Assembly (NCBI GenBank): GCA_014218235.1
Contig: CM024755.1
Location: 158,279,941 to 158,343,940, forward strand
Reading direction: 5' to 3'
Source of the DNA: Colocasia esculenta
Taxonomy: Eukaryota; Streptophyta; Magnoliopsida; Alismatales; Araceae
DNA: 64,000 bases
Part shown: piece after piece, positions 49,151-58,619 of the stretch
Position numbering within the stretch: the stretch's first letter is position 1
How the letters are laid out: each line of letters starts with the position of its first letter
Position numbers and translations under genes: made by a program
The notes under the pieces: generated by a model
The model's input: only the letters and a program-made list of their open reading frames with translations
Databases searched by the model: none
What the model was told of the DNA's origin: nothing

Positions 49151-50099
49151 ATGCCACAGAAGCAGTAGAGTTGTTCAAGTAATTACAAAATTAAACCAAG
49201 ATCGAACCCACAGAAGAAAGGATAGGATCGGCCCAGGGATTGGCCCGGGCCGATCCCGATCCGATCCAGATCAGATTGACCAATCCAACCGATCCGCTTC
49301 AATATTTACATATATATTTATGATATATGTAATCATACTAAAACATTTACCCATTAAGATATACATATACAATATATGTAATCATACACTATATACACAT
49401 CATATTAATGTATAAACAATATGTACATCCTTATAAATGTATACATTATACATATAATGTATAATGTATGCCACAGTAGCGGTAGAGCTGTTCAGGTAAT
49501 TAAAAAATTCAACCAAGATCGAACCCACAGAAGAAAGGATAGGATCGGCCCAGGGATTGGCCCGGGCGATCCCGATCCGATCCAGATCAGATTGACCAAT
49601 CCAACCGATCCGCTTCAATATTTACATATATATTTATGATATATGTAATCATACTAAAACATTTACCCATTAAGATATACATATACAATATATGTAATCA
49701 TACACTATATACACATCATATTAATGTATAAACAATATGTACATCCTTATAAATGTATACATTATACATATAATGTATAATGTATGCCACAGTAGCGGTA
49801 GAGCTGTTCAGGTAATTAAAAAATTCAACCAAGATCGAACCCACAGAAGAAAGGATAGGATCGGCCCAGGGATTGGCCCGGGCCGATCCCGATCCGATCC
49901 AGATCAGATTGGTTGATCCAACCGATCCGCTTCAATATTTACATATATATTTATGATATATGTAATCATACTAAAACATTTACACATTAAGATATACATA
50001 TACAATATATGTAATCATACACTATATACACATCATATTAATGTATAAACAATATGTACATCCTTATAAATGTATACATCATACATATAATATATCACA
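49151..50099. repeat. 316-bp tandem triplication
   Basis: Three near-identical units start with ATGCCACAG at 49151, 49468 and 49784 (periods 317 and 316 bp). Each holds a short piece of the array unit, a GC-rich hAT-3-like end (GATCCGATCCAGATCAGATT) and an AT-rich part with ATATATGTAATCATAC. The high similarity means the triplication is recent. The unit crosses the junction between host array sequence and a transposon end. Confidence 0.93.
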
Positions 50100-50583
50100 A
50101 TCATTAGATGGTGAATAGTGTTGGAGTATGGAGCACTTTATACATATATATCATACTGATGAACACTTTACACACACACACACACATATATATAGTTAAT
50201 GCATATATGTATGACAATGAATGTATACGTATACATAATAGATATATGTATATATATACACGAATATGTAATCATATATATATGTATGTCATATATATGT
50301 CTATATGTGTTTGTGTACTTATATACATAAATATGTAAATTAATGTACACAATCATATTAGACATATTAATTTGTGTATATATACATAGGTATTAGTTTA
50401 TATATGTGAAATGATGATTTAATACATGTGTTAAGTAATCTATATAATAAAAAATTCTGTGGCAGAATTGGCTTCGGCCAAAGTTTAAACAATCTAGGGG
50501 CTTCGCCCAAAATCAAATCCGCCTAGGCCGATCAGATGTACAATCGGCCGATCCCGATCCAGATCAGTCAATTCTGCATTCCA
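49200..50583. mobile_element. Non-autonomous hAT-3-type element, expanded by the triplication
   Basis: The right end reads GATCAGTCAATTCTGCATTCCATG at its outer side (quoted in part: TCTGCATTCCATG), the inverse of the hAT-3 start CATGAAATGCA. Subterminal words GATCCCGATCCAGATCAG match hAT-3. Possible target copies are GATCGAAC (left) and GATTGAAC (right, at about 50583). The interior from 50100 to 50450 is ATATAT/CACACA-rich. The left border is blurred by the triplication. Confidence 0.6.
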
Positions 50584-50834
50584 TGATTGAACCTAGGTCC
50601 CTCCATAACCCCTTTCTATGCAGTATCATCTGGCCAACAGGCAAGCTACAAATGCGTGTGGTTGTAAATACATGTATTTCTTTAATTATTTTTTTGAAAG
50701 TGGGTAGTACCATAGATATATTAAAAGAAAAGGAGAACATATATGTATAAGGGGTCCAAAAAAGAGCCCCAAAAAGAACAACCCCTAATACCCCTATACA
50801 AGCAAGCACACACCAGAATAGTGTGAGCAAATTA

Positions 50835-51071
50835 CAAGCACGCAAGGATGGCAAACTCGGTTTCGGTGTCGATTTCGGTCAGGCCCGAAATCGAAACCGT
50901 TTCGGTTTCGTTTTGACCGATTTCGACCTGTTTTGGCCAGGTTCGAATCTAATTAAAATATTATTTTTCCAATATCAAATATGCTACAGTGTTTCGGTGA
51001 GGTTTCAGATTGGTTGGGTCCGAAACCGAAACGTTTCGATTTTGGCCGAAACTGCCAACCTTGCAAGCATG
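50835..51071. mobile_element. hAT MITE with CCGAAACCG words, 221 bp
   Basis: The element 50843-51063 has ends CAAGGATGGCAAACTCGG and GGCCGAAACTGCCAACCTTG. Flanks CAAGCACG / CAAGCATG match 7 of 8. The interior is crowded with TTTCGG, CGAAACCG and CGTTTCG words. It is nested in the truncated LINE. Confidence 0.93.
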
Positions 51072-51110
51072 ATCCCCCACGTACAAAAAAATTCCAAAAG
51101 GAAAGTATCT

Positions 51111-51407
51111 CTAACAACCCAAAGAAAGGAAGATGGAGGAATTATGCTCCCCCACATTACAAAGATGCCTCACCCAAAATGCCACCGTCTCACAAATGAA
51201 GTAGAAAGTCTTATCTTCCGTACTCAACCCCCTCTTAAACATTCTTCTATTTCTTTCACTCCAAATAACCCAAAGAGTGGCATGAAGGACTAGCCACCAC
51301 AGAATCGAGTCACCCTTTAGCATCCATTTCCTGTTCCACTTGGGGAGGAGTGGATGAACACCCTCATAATGACCCAATGTCTGCTGGAAGAGCCAGCCAA
51401 ACCTCAC
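51111..51407 (-). pseudogene. LINE ORF2 C-terminal fragment
   Basis: The frame contains ILWWLVLHATLWVIWSERNR, a segment found after the zf-RVT domain of plant LINEs. The same region in the LINE at 24.3-24.7 kb reads HATLWTVLNERNNRIF. The fragment ends at a stop near 51111 before the 3' UTR. No catalytic domain is present. Confidence 0.8.
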
Positions 51408-53126
51408 CCATATATCCTGAGCAAAAGGGCAATGAATAAACAGATGGTCCAGATCCTTCGTATTTCTTTAATTATGTGGCCATACTTTCTGCTATTGTTA
51501 CTTATTCCAAATTGGTTAACCCTCTTTTAGTAAGGACTAGTGCACTTTCTCTCTTACATGCTTCCATGTTTTGCTGATTCCTGATGATCCCAAGACCACT
51601 GACAAGTTATGTGAGAGTTTGTACAACTTGGCCTTTATGTATTGGATTAGATCACTTTGCAGTGAACAATAAATATGTGGAATCAGGTAATCAAAGAATT
51701 ATCAGGGCGACTATAAGTTCTATTTGAAAATGGAATCAAACAAGCATATCTCCCATATGGAGCTGAGTATTACAGTTGGCTATATGGGTGGAAAGGAGTT
51801 ATCCAGATAGAATGGTTCTGAAAATTCTTCTGGTTGGAAAAGTGTCTAGAAAATTTCTGTTCAAAAGAAAGATTTGCTAGCATTTTTCAGGATAGTAGCT
51901 CATAATGGCAGACATTTATCAAACGCTACACAAGTAATTAAGCTAGTCGATGGGAAACTGTGCTGCTTAGAGTCCTAGATTGATTTACAGAAAATTGATA
52001 AGGTTCTCTGAACATATAATGGAGGATCCTTCTCAGTTAGGTCTTTATGTCTGGTTATTGAAAGCAGTTTAAAACCTTATCATCACTCTAACAAGGTCAG
52101 GCAGACTATGTTATCAAAGATGATGCCTTTGCTCACCTAGGCAGTGGAGTAGGGCAAGGTGAGACCAAAACACCTTGCCTCACGTTCGCCTCACTCATTA
52201 AAGTGCTCTTATTATCTACACCAAATGCCTATATTTCTTTTTCTCTTTTTTTAAGGTCTTATGCCACAGTGGTGGCCGAGCTGTTCAGGTAATCAGGAAA
52301 TTCAACCAACCTCAGCTTCAAACCTGGGTCCCTTAACCCCTTTCTACCCAGTACCATCCGGTCAGTCCAGCCATAAATGCTTGTAGTGGTAAATGCCTGT
52401 ATTTATTTAATTATGTGGTAGTACTTTTCCTATTGCTACATCTTCCAAATTGGTTAAAGCCTCTTTTAGACTTTTAGCAATGTCCGGTGCCCTTTCTCTG
52501 TTAGATGCTTCCATGTTTTGGTTATTTTTTATGATCCCGGGACCATCAATTTCCTGTATGAGTGTTTTATACAACTTGCCTCTATATATTGCATAAGGTC
52601 AATGAATCCCTCTCCTCTTTTGATTGTACCATATAAAAGGGCGTACCTAGTGCACGAGGCTCCCACCAGCGCAGGATCTGGGAAGGGACAATGTACGCAG
52701 CCTTACCCCAACAAATTGAGAGGCTGTTTCTGGTTTCAAACCTGTGACCTCCAGGTTATGCAGGGACAGCCTTTTGATTGTACCATATCTATCTCATTAA
52801 TAGATACGGTACAAAGTTGCATGTATGAATTTGTCTTTGTTAAGGAAGTAGCTCTGGGAAGTTTGCAGAGAAGACAAAGTATGTGGAATCAGTTGATTCA
52901 TAGCATTATCAGTGGCATAAAAAGTTCTATCTGTAAACAGAGAATCTAAGGAGCATATCTCCCATATGGAGAGAAATATTACAGTAAGCTATATGAGCGG
53001 AAAGGAATTATTCTAATAAAAAATGCTTCTGCCACATTCTTCGGGTTGGAAAAGAAGACAGGAAATTTCTGTTTTGAAATATAGATTTGCTGGCATTTTC
53101 AGGATAGTGGCTGATAAATGACAGAA

Positions 53127-53257
53127 CATGGAAGGCGGAATCGGCCGACTCCGGATCAGATAAACCATGGCCAAGCCAAGCTGATCCGGCCGATTCTGGC
53201 CGGGAATCGAGATCCACCCTAGCCGATTCCTGGGCCGATCTGATTCTCTTTTCCATG
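53127..53257. mobile_element. Short hAT MITE, 131 bp, GGCCGATTC words
   Basis: Starts CATGGAAGGCGGAATCGG and ends GATTCTCTTTTCCATG. The interior has GGCCGAT(T)C and GATCCGG words. Neighbouring array copies read ATGGCAGACATTTA without it, so it is an insertion. The 8-bp flanks match only about 5 of 8. Confidence 0.75.
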
Positions 53258-55122
53258 GGCAGACATTTAGCACTAATTACATCAGTATTTCATCTAGTCA
53301 TTGGGAAACCATGCTGCTCAGCTTCCTAGACTGATTTACATGGAAATGATAAGGTTCCCTGAACATTTAATGGAAAATCCTTCTCAGTTAGGTTTTTATG
53401 TCAGATTATTGAAAGCAGTTTAATCATCACTATAACAAGGTCAGGAAGGCTATGTTATTAAAGATGATGGCCTTGCTCACCTAGCAAAGGAGTAGGGCAA
53501 GGCAAGACAAAAACGCATTGCCTCATGTTCGCCTCACTCATTAAAAATGCTCACCTATATTTTACACCAAATACCTATATTTTTTCTTTTACCCTTTTTT
53601 GAGGCTTATGCCACAGTGGTGGCAGAGCTATTCAGGTAATTAGAAGATTCAAGCAACACCAGGTTCGCAGTTGGGTCCCTCCATAACCATTTCCAGTACC
53701 ATCTGGCCTACAGCCAGCCATAAATGCCTGTGGTGGTAAATGCCTGTATTTCTTTAATTATGTGGTAGTACTTTTTCCTATTATTACTTTCTTCTGAATT
53801 GGTCAACACCTCTTTTCGTAAGGTCTAGTGCCTTTTTTCTCTTACATGCTTCCATGTTTTGCTTATTCTTGATGATCCCAGGACCATCAACTATTTACGT
53901 GAGTGTTTTATACAACTTGGCCTTCCTCTCCTCTTTCGATTGTACCATATCTATCTCATTAATAGATATGGTACAAAGTTGCAGGTATGAATTTGGTTCT
54001 GTCAAGGACTCTGGCAAGTTTGCATTAAAAACAAAACATGTGGAATCAGGTTATTCATACCATTATTGGAGACACTATAAGTAACTGGAGAATCACAGGG
54101 CATATCTCCTATGGGGAGGAGTATTCAGCTACATGGGCAGAAAGAAATTATTCAGATAGAAAATGTTTCTGACACATTCTTCCGGTTAGAAAAGTAGAAC
54201 AGGAAATTTCTGTTTGAAATATAGATTTGCCAGCTTTCTCTTGATAGTGGCTGATAAATGGCAGAAATAGTGATCATTACATGAGTACTTTAGCTAGTCA
54301 TTGGGAAATTGTGATGCTCGGCTTCCTACATTGATTTACAGGAAAGTGATAAGGTTCTCTGAACATTTAATGAAGGATCCTTCTCAGTTAGGTCTTTATG
54401 TTAGGGAGGATCCTTCTCAGTTAGGACTTTATGTCAGATTATTGAAAGCAGTCTAAAACCTTATCATTACTATAATGAGGTCAGGAAGGCTAAGTTAAAA
54501 AAGATGATGGCCTCACTCACTTAGGCAATGGAGTAGTGCAAGGCAAGACCAAAATGCCTTGCCTCATGTTCTCCTCACTCAATAAAGTGTCATATATTAT
54601 TATCTACATCAAATGCCTATATTTCTTTTTTCTTTTTTTTCTTTAGGGCTTATGCCACAAAGGTGGCAAAGCTATTCAGGCAATCAAAAAATTCAATCAA
54701 CCCCACATTTGAACCTGGGTTCCTCCATAACCCATTTGTACCCAATACCATCTGGCCCACAGCCAAACCATAAATGCCTGTAGTGGTAAACACCTGTAGT
54801 GGTAAATGCCTGTAGTGGTAAAATGCCTGTATTTCTTTAATTATGTGAGTATTTTTCCCATTGTAACTTCTTTCAAATGGGTTAATGCCTGTTTTAGTAA
54901 GGTCTAATGCCCTCTCTCTCTTACATGATTTCATGTCTTGCCTATTCTTCATGATCCCAGGACCATTAACTACTTACTTGAGCAAGTTATACAACTTCGC
55001 CTTGATATATTGGATAAGATCAATACCTTTGTCTCCTCTATTGATTGTACCACATCTATTTCATTAATAACAAGTGGTCATGCACCATTTTGGAAAAGAG
55101 AAAGGAAGAACAAAGGCCAATG

Positions 55123-55245
55123 CTTTTTTTTTGGGGAAAGTGGGTAGCACCACTGGTGTATAAATGAAAAGGGAATGTACAAGTAAAGGCAGACGCAGCC
55201 CAAAAAATGTCAACCCTCCCAGCACCTATACAAGAGAATGCCACA
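55123..55245 (-). mobile_element. LINE 3'-end fragment
   Basis: A T run then GGGGAAAGTGGGTAGCACCA, the same 3' tail as the LINE at 50690 (GAAAGTGGGTAGTACCAT). Only about 120 bp remain; no target duplication was found. Confidence 0.65.
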
Positions 55246-55599
55246 CACAGACCTTAGTTATCTATCTTAGAGGTTTTATTTATTTACATCATTCTCCATT
55301 TTTCTTCCTTCGTGGTTATTTATGGGAGAAAGCACTGCCTTCGATTTCTATTTTGGAGGTTTGTTCATTTACCTTGTGCTGCCATTTTCTTCTTTGATGG
55401 TTAGTTATGGGAGGAAGCACATCTCTTCAACTGCATAGAAACTCAGCTAGGCATTGAGACAGAGGTGAGTCCTAGTCACCAAGCTTGCTTCTTAACTATC
55501 TAGGGTGTCTATGTCATACTTAAGAACATCTGATATCTGGTGATTTTACAAGGTTTTTAGTAAATGCTGCCTCAAAGGCTAAGGTCCCCTGTCACCTCA

Positions 55600-55960
55600 C
55601 ACCTCTAACTATCATAACTGGAACATGAATATTCCTATCAAGGACAACATTTTTGTGGCTTTTGACGCAGAGGAGACCAGTTACGGAAGTCTATAGAAAG
55701 AAATGGATCCCATGATGTGATGTTCTCTGCTCACTTTGCGGATTGGAAAATGAAGATGCACATCTTTAATTCTTTAAACACATTATTGACCTTGTTTCAT
55801 CTAGAGCTCAAAACTCCCCGACATTATTCGGCTACCTACCTTTAGGGTTAAGGCTTCAGCAAACAGGCTATGGAGGCTTTCAGTCAACACACAAACCAGT
55901 CCCTCTCTTTCAAGAGTTGTCAAGAGATGTGGTCTTAATCCAAGGACATTCACAAGAAGA
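55600..55960 (+). pseudogene. LINE zf-RVT remnant
   Basis: WNMNIPIKDNIFVAF near 55620 and MCSL/GLENEDAHLF-like residues near 55730-55770 in neighbouring frames resemble the zinc-binding domain following RT. In order and strand it could be the continuation of the RT remnant at 38.9-39.6 kb, with the tandem array and insertions lying between. The link is inference. Confidence 0.5.
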
Positions 55961-55986
55961 AGTTATATATAAATATATAGACACAC

Positions 55987-56288
55987 ACACACATGATCTT
56001 TTTTTTCTTTTTTTTTTGGTAACGAGGAAATCCCACCCCGTGTGGCTTTGTGGGCTCAGGGATTGGTGTTCGTGAACTCCAAGGTTAGGACTTGGCAGCT
56101 CCTACTTTCCGTGTACCCGTATTGCCCTTACCCCACTTGACCGGAAAAACTCCGGATCTACACACCTCGAGGATTGCATGTAAATCAGGTAAGCCCCCCC
56201 CCCAGGAATCGAACTTGGGACCTCCTGCTTTTAAGCAAGAGTTCTAACCGATCGACCCAACCGGGGTCCTCCACACACATGATCTTTT
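55987..56288 (-). mobile_element. tRNA-derived SINE with 16-bp target duplication
   Basis: ACACACATGATCTTTT flanks 56003-56272 on both sides. On the minus strand the 270-bp insert starts GGAGGACCCCGGTTGGGTCG and has a tRNA-like head with a B-box-like AGTTCGATTCC and a weaker A box. It ends in an A-rich tail (T/C run at 56003-56018). Head, tail and duplication define a plant SINE. It is not a working tRNA gene because the acceptor stem and 3' end are absent. Confidence 0.92.
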
Positions 56289-57290
56289 GACTTCTTCTAC
56301 ATCTAATTTGTTAAATTATTATGAGGGAATATAATACCGGTGCCTTTCAGGGAAGTAAATGTTGGCCTTCAGGATCTGATGATCTTGTTAGAGCCGATAT
56401 ATTCTTGGCCCAATTTATAAAAGCATGAATAGTTTTATCATAAACACGTTCATAACAAACATGTTTACCATAAACATGTTCTGTATTAACCACTACTTGG
56501 AGTGTTTTTCATAAACATAAGTAAGCTTATGCCAAACTTTGTTAACAGGAAGAATCTCCACCGTAAACCAACTCAGAGTAGGTTTATGGAAAATGCTTTT
56601 AGCATTTTAGGGGGAGGTTCAGAGCGTATGACAAACTCAAAGGAGTTTACAATAAATCTCTTTTTAACTATCCAAACTAAGCTTATAATAAAATTATTTA
56701 TGATAAATCTAAGCATGTTATGGGGTTTATCCAATCCAAACGACTTTATGATCAGTAGGATTTGTTATCATCTTTTCTTCCTTTCGGTCTTACCCTTTGT
56801 ATTAAAAGGAATCACTCCTCCTTATTTGTTGATTATATCACCTATGTCATTAATAAAATAGGTGGTAATGGCATATCCGCAGATTTCACTCAAACAGATT
56901 GAAAGGGCAATAGAAGGGTATGCATCAAACGACCTCTCGACATGCAACATGCAATTCTCAACCCCCCACCAACGAGCAATTTTTCATATGAAATGATTCC
57001 GCTAGAGAGAGGAAGCTCCAAGTATGTGACGAGGAACCCTACAAACTAACAATCCAATAGTCTGGCTGCTCTAATCGCCCTGACCAGTTTCAAGGTTAAC
57101 CTCACCACCAAGCTCGTCAAACTCAACTCTCAAATGGATAATCCCTTTAAAATAACTTTCATCCGCTAAACACGCAAAATGTGCTCTTTCTCGGTTTCTC
57201 CACTGAAGCAAGCACTACAGTGTTATCCAAAAACTAAGATGAGTAACTCGCCAACTAAATTGACTGGTCAAAATCATCTGACAACTACAA
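56289..57290. other. AT-rich spacer, no gene
   Basis: Contains ATAAACATG-rich sequence between 56400 and 56750 whose two sides are loosely inverse (TTATCATAAAC / GTTTATCCAAT), perhaps an old MITE. The 119-codon ORF at 56502-56861 has no motif. Confidence 0.4.
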
Positions 57291-57575
57291 CGCTCTCCAT
57301 GCAGAAAAAGGAATGGAAGCAAAGGCCGCGGTGAGAAGAGAAGACGAGGGAAGACGAAGTAGTAACGCTTGCCCGTCCTGAAGGAAGAAGAAGAGAAGGA
57401 GAAGAAGAAGAAGGAGAGCTCGCCTGTGGCCGGCGAGGTTGGCATACAGCCGACGGCGGCGACGAGCAGGAAGGCGGCGGCCCGCGGCCCGCGGCGGCCT
57501 AGCTTTACACTGCAGCAAGGGAAGCCGGCTTCACCCTACAGCAGACGCGTTAGGGTTAAAGCAGGTGGCCGCGGG
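57291..57575. other. CpG-rich island, possible first exon of a lost gene
   Basis: GC-rich, GAAGAAGA- and GGCGGC-rich sequence with ORFs on both strands (85 codons plus, 76-77 codons minus). The composition resembles a plant 5' exon with a promoter, but no continuing exon is seen and the MULE-like element begins about 110 bp to the right. Strand is undecided. Confidence 0.3.
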
Positions 57576-57847
57576 AGAATTATCAGTCGACCCCTAAACC
57601 AAACCATTGCTTATTTTTACCCCTAAATTTGATGATGAGAGTCTTTTATATGTATAGTCTTCTTAAATTTTTAAAAAAAATGATAAAGGGTTTTTATTAA
57701 AATAATTATATTTTTAATATTTTAGTATTTAAATAATCATATTTAAAAATAATTTTCAAATTAGTCATCAAGTTGCTAAGTCGGCAACTTAGCGACCAGG
57801 AAAGACCAATAATACATGAACCAGTCTTAGTAAAGCCAACATCAGAG

Positions 57848-57928
57848 TCGGCATTGCCAAGGCCGATGGAGGTGTCGGCATTGCCAAGGCCGACAGAGGT
57901 GTCGGCATTGCCAAAGCTGACATCTCTA
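57848..57928. repeat. 27-bp minisatellite, three units
   Basis: TCGGCATTGCCAAGGCCGA recurs at 57848, 57875 and 57902 (period 27). Each unit has inverted arms TCGGC/GCCGA. Read on the plus strand it would encode a nine-residue repeat (SALPRPTEV), but no gene is otherwise supported there. It lies in the left terminal repeat; single copies of the word occur in the right one. Confidence 0.88.
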
Positions 57929-57929
57929 T

Positions 57930-58619
57930 TGACTTTGGAAATGTCAACTCCAATGTCAAGATTGCTAAACTAGACACAAAAGTCGTCATTTGCAATGCCT
58001 ACAGTTGTGATGGTTTTGGCAAGGCCGACACCGAAGTCGGCTTTGCCAAGACCGACACCATGCTGAATAAAAACAAAAAACAAGGCCCTTGAGCGCATAA
58101 GGGAAGGCCGGAATGAAGAACCAAGGGCTGAATGAAATTCTTCCAGTAAATCTCTACAATTTGACAGTTTTTATATGGTTCTTAGTCTTCCCTATAGCAC
58201 TCCCTATGCCCTACCTCAATCTTTCTCAATATCCTTCCTACTCTCTTCCTGGTTGCCCTCTCCTCTTTTGGTGACCATCCTTCCTTTGTGATATGGATCC
58301 AGAAATGGCAAAAGATGCCATGTTTCCACAAGAAGAAGAGATTCTCAAGAGTTTTAGAGAAATGTTGACAATAGGTCGAAGATCAAGTTGAACTCAGCGT
58401 TGAGGATGCATATTCTGCCCACTCATGGACACATAATCTCATCATACATACACACGCAGCTGAAAATAGAATTGAGATTGTGCCATACCCATCAAATGCA
58501 TCAGAATAATATGTCCAAATCACAAATACATCAAAATAACATATGTAAACTACAAATACATCAAAATGAGCTATGAAACCACAAACAACCCAAAAATATC
58601 TAGTACAGAAGATAGATCA
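57930..58619. other. Interior of the MULE-like element, no gene recognised
   Basis: Lies beyond the 3' end of the minus-strand PMD gene. C/T-rich and AT-rich parts, no motif. Confidence 0.4.

Larger units (their letters stand above)
44400..49157 (+). mobile_element. hAT-3: full-length but decayed hAT transposon, 4.7 kb
   Basis: Flanks TATGCCAC (44400-44407) and CATGCCAC (49150-49157) match 7 of 8. The element 44408-49149 has ends CATGAAATGCAAAATCG and CGATCTTGTATTCCATA, which pair at about 13 of 17 positions. Subterminal words are GATCGATCC, GATCCGATC and CCAGATCAG. It sits in an array unit whose intact copies at 52261 and 53609 show the uninterrupted ATGCCACAGTGG target. A CTT microsatellite (about 44838-44859) lies in the leader. 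Confidence 0.9.
50674..51475 (-). mobile_element. 5'-truncated LINE with 16-bp target duplication
   Basis: GTATTTCTTTAATTAT occurs at 50674-50689 and 51460-51475. The minus-strand insert 50690-51459 ends in a short A tract (T run at 50690) and holds only the ORF2 C-terminus and 3' UTR. A 221-bp hAT MITE is nested inside. Intact target sequence is visible in neighbouring array units (TGTATTTCTTTAATTATGTG near 52395 and 53745). Confidence 0.95.
39540..55080 (+). repeat. Tandem array of roughly 1.0-1.35-kb LINE-derived units, invaded by transposons
   Basis: The anchor TGTGGAATCAG recurs at about 39574, 51676, 52882 and 54039. The anchor CTTCCTAGATTGATTTACA and variants recur near 44030, 51980, 53320 and 54320. 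ATGCCACAGTGGTGGC variants recur at 44401, 52261, 53609 and 54650. Spacing between undisturbed copies is about 1.04-1.35 kb. Units carry LINE ORF2-like MWNQVVHSI remnants and a long non-coding part. The first interval is stretched by hAT-1 derivative, hAT-2, hAT-3, a 316-bp triplication and a LINE. Local small duplications (about 54400 and 54780-54825) add to length variation. Array limits are approximate. Confidence 0.8.

Noticed and set aside
50108..50365. ORFs rich in Tyr, Ile and His on both strands
   Set aside because: Translation of ATAT/ACAC simple sequence.
56190..56272. A tRNA gene
   Set aside because: Only the SINE head is tRNA-like; the acceptor stem is not paired and the sequence continues into a SINE body with an A tail and target duplication.
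57285..57518. Leu/Phe-rich minus-strand ORF resembling a signal peptide
   Set aside because: The run of Leu and Phe is the reverse reading of GAAGAAGA repeats. No downstream exon supports it.
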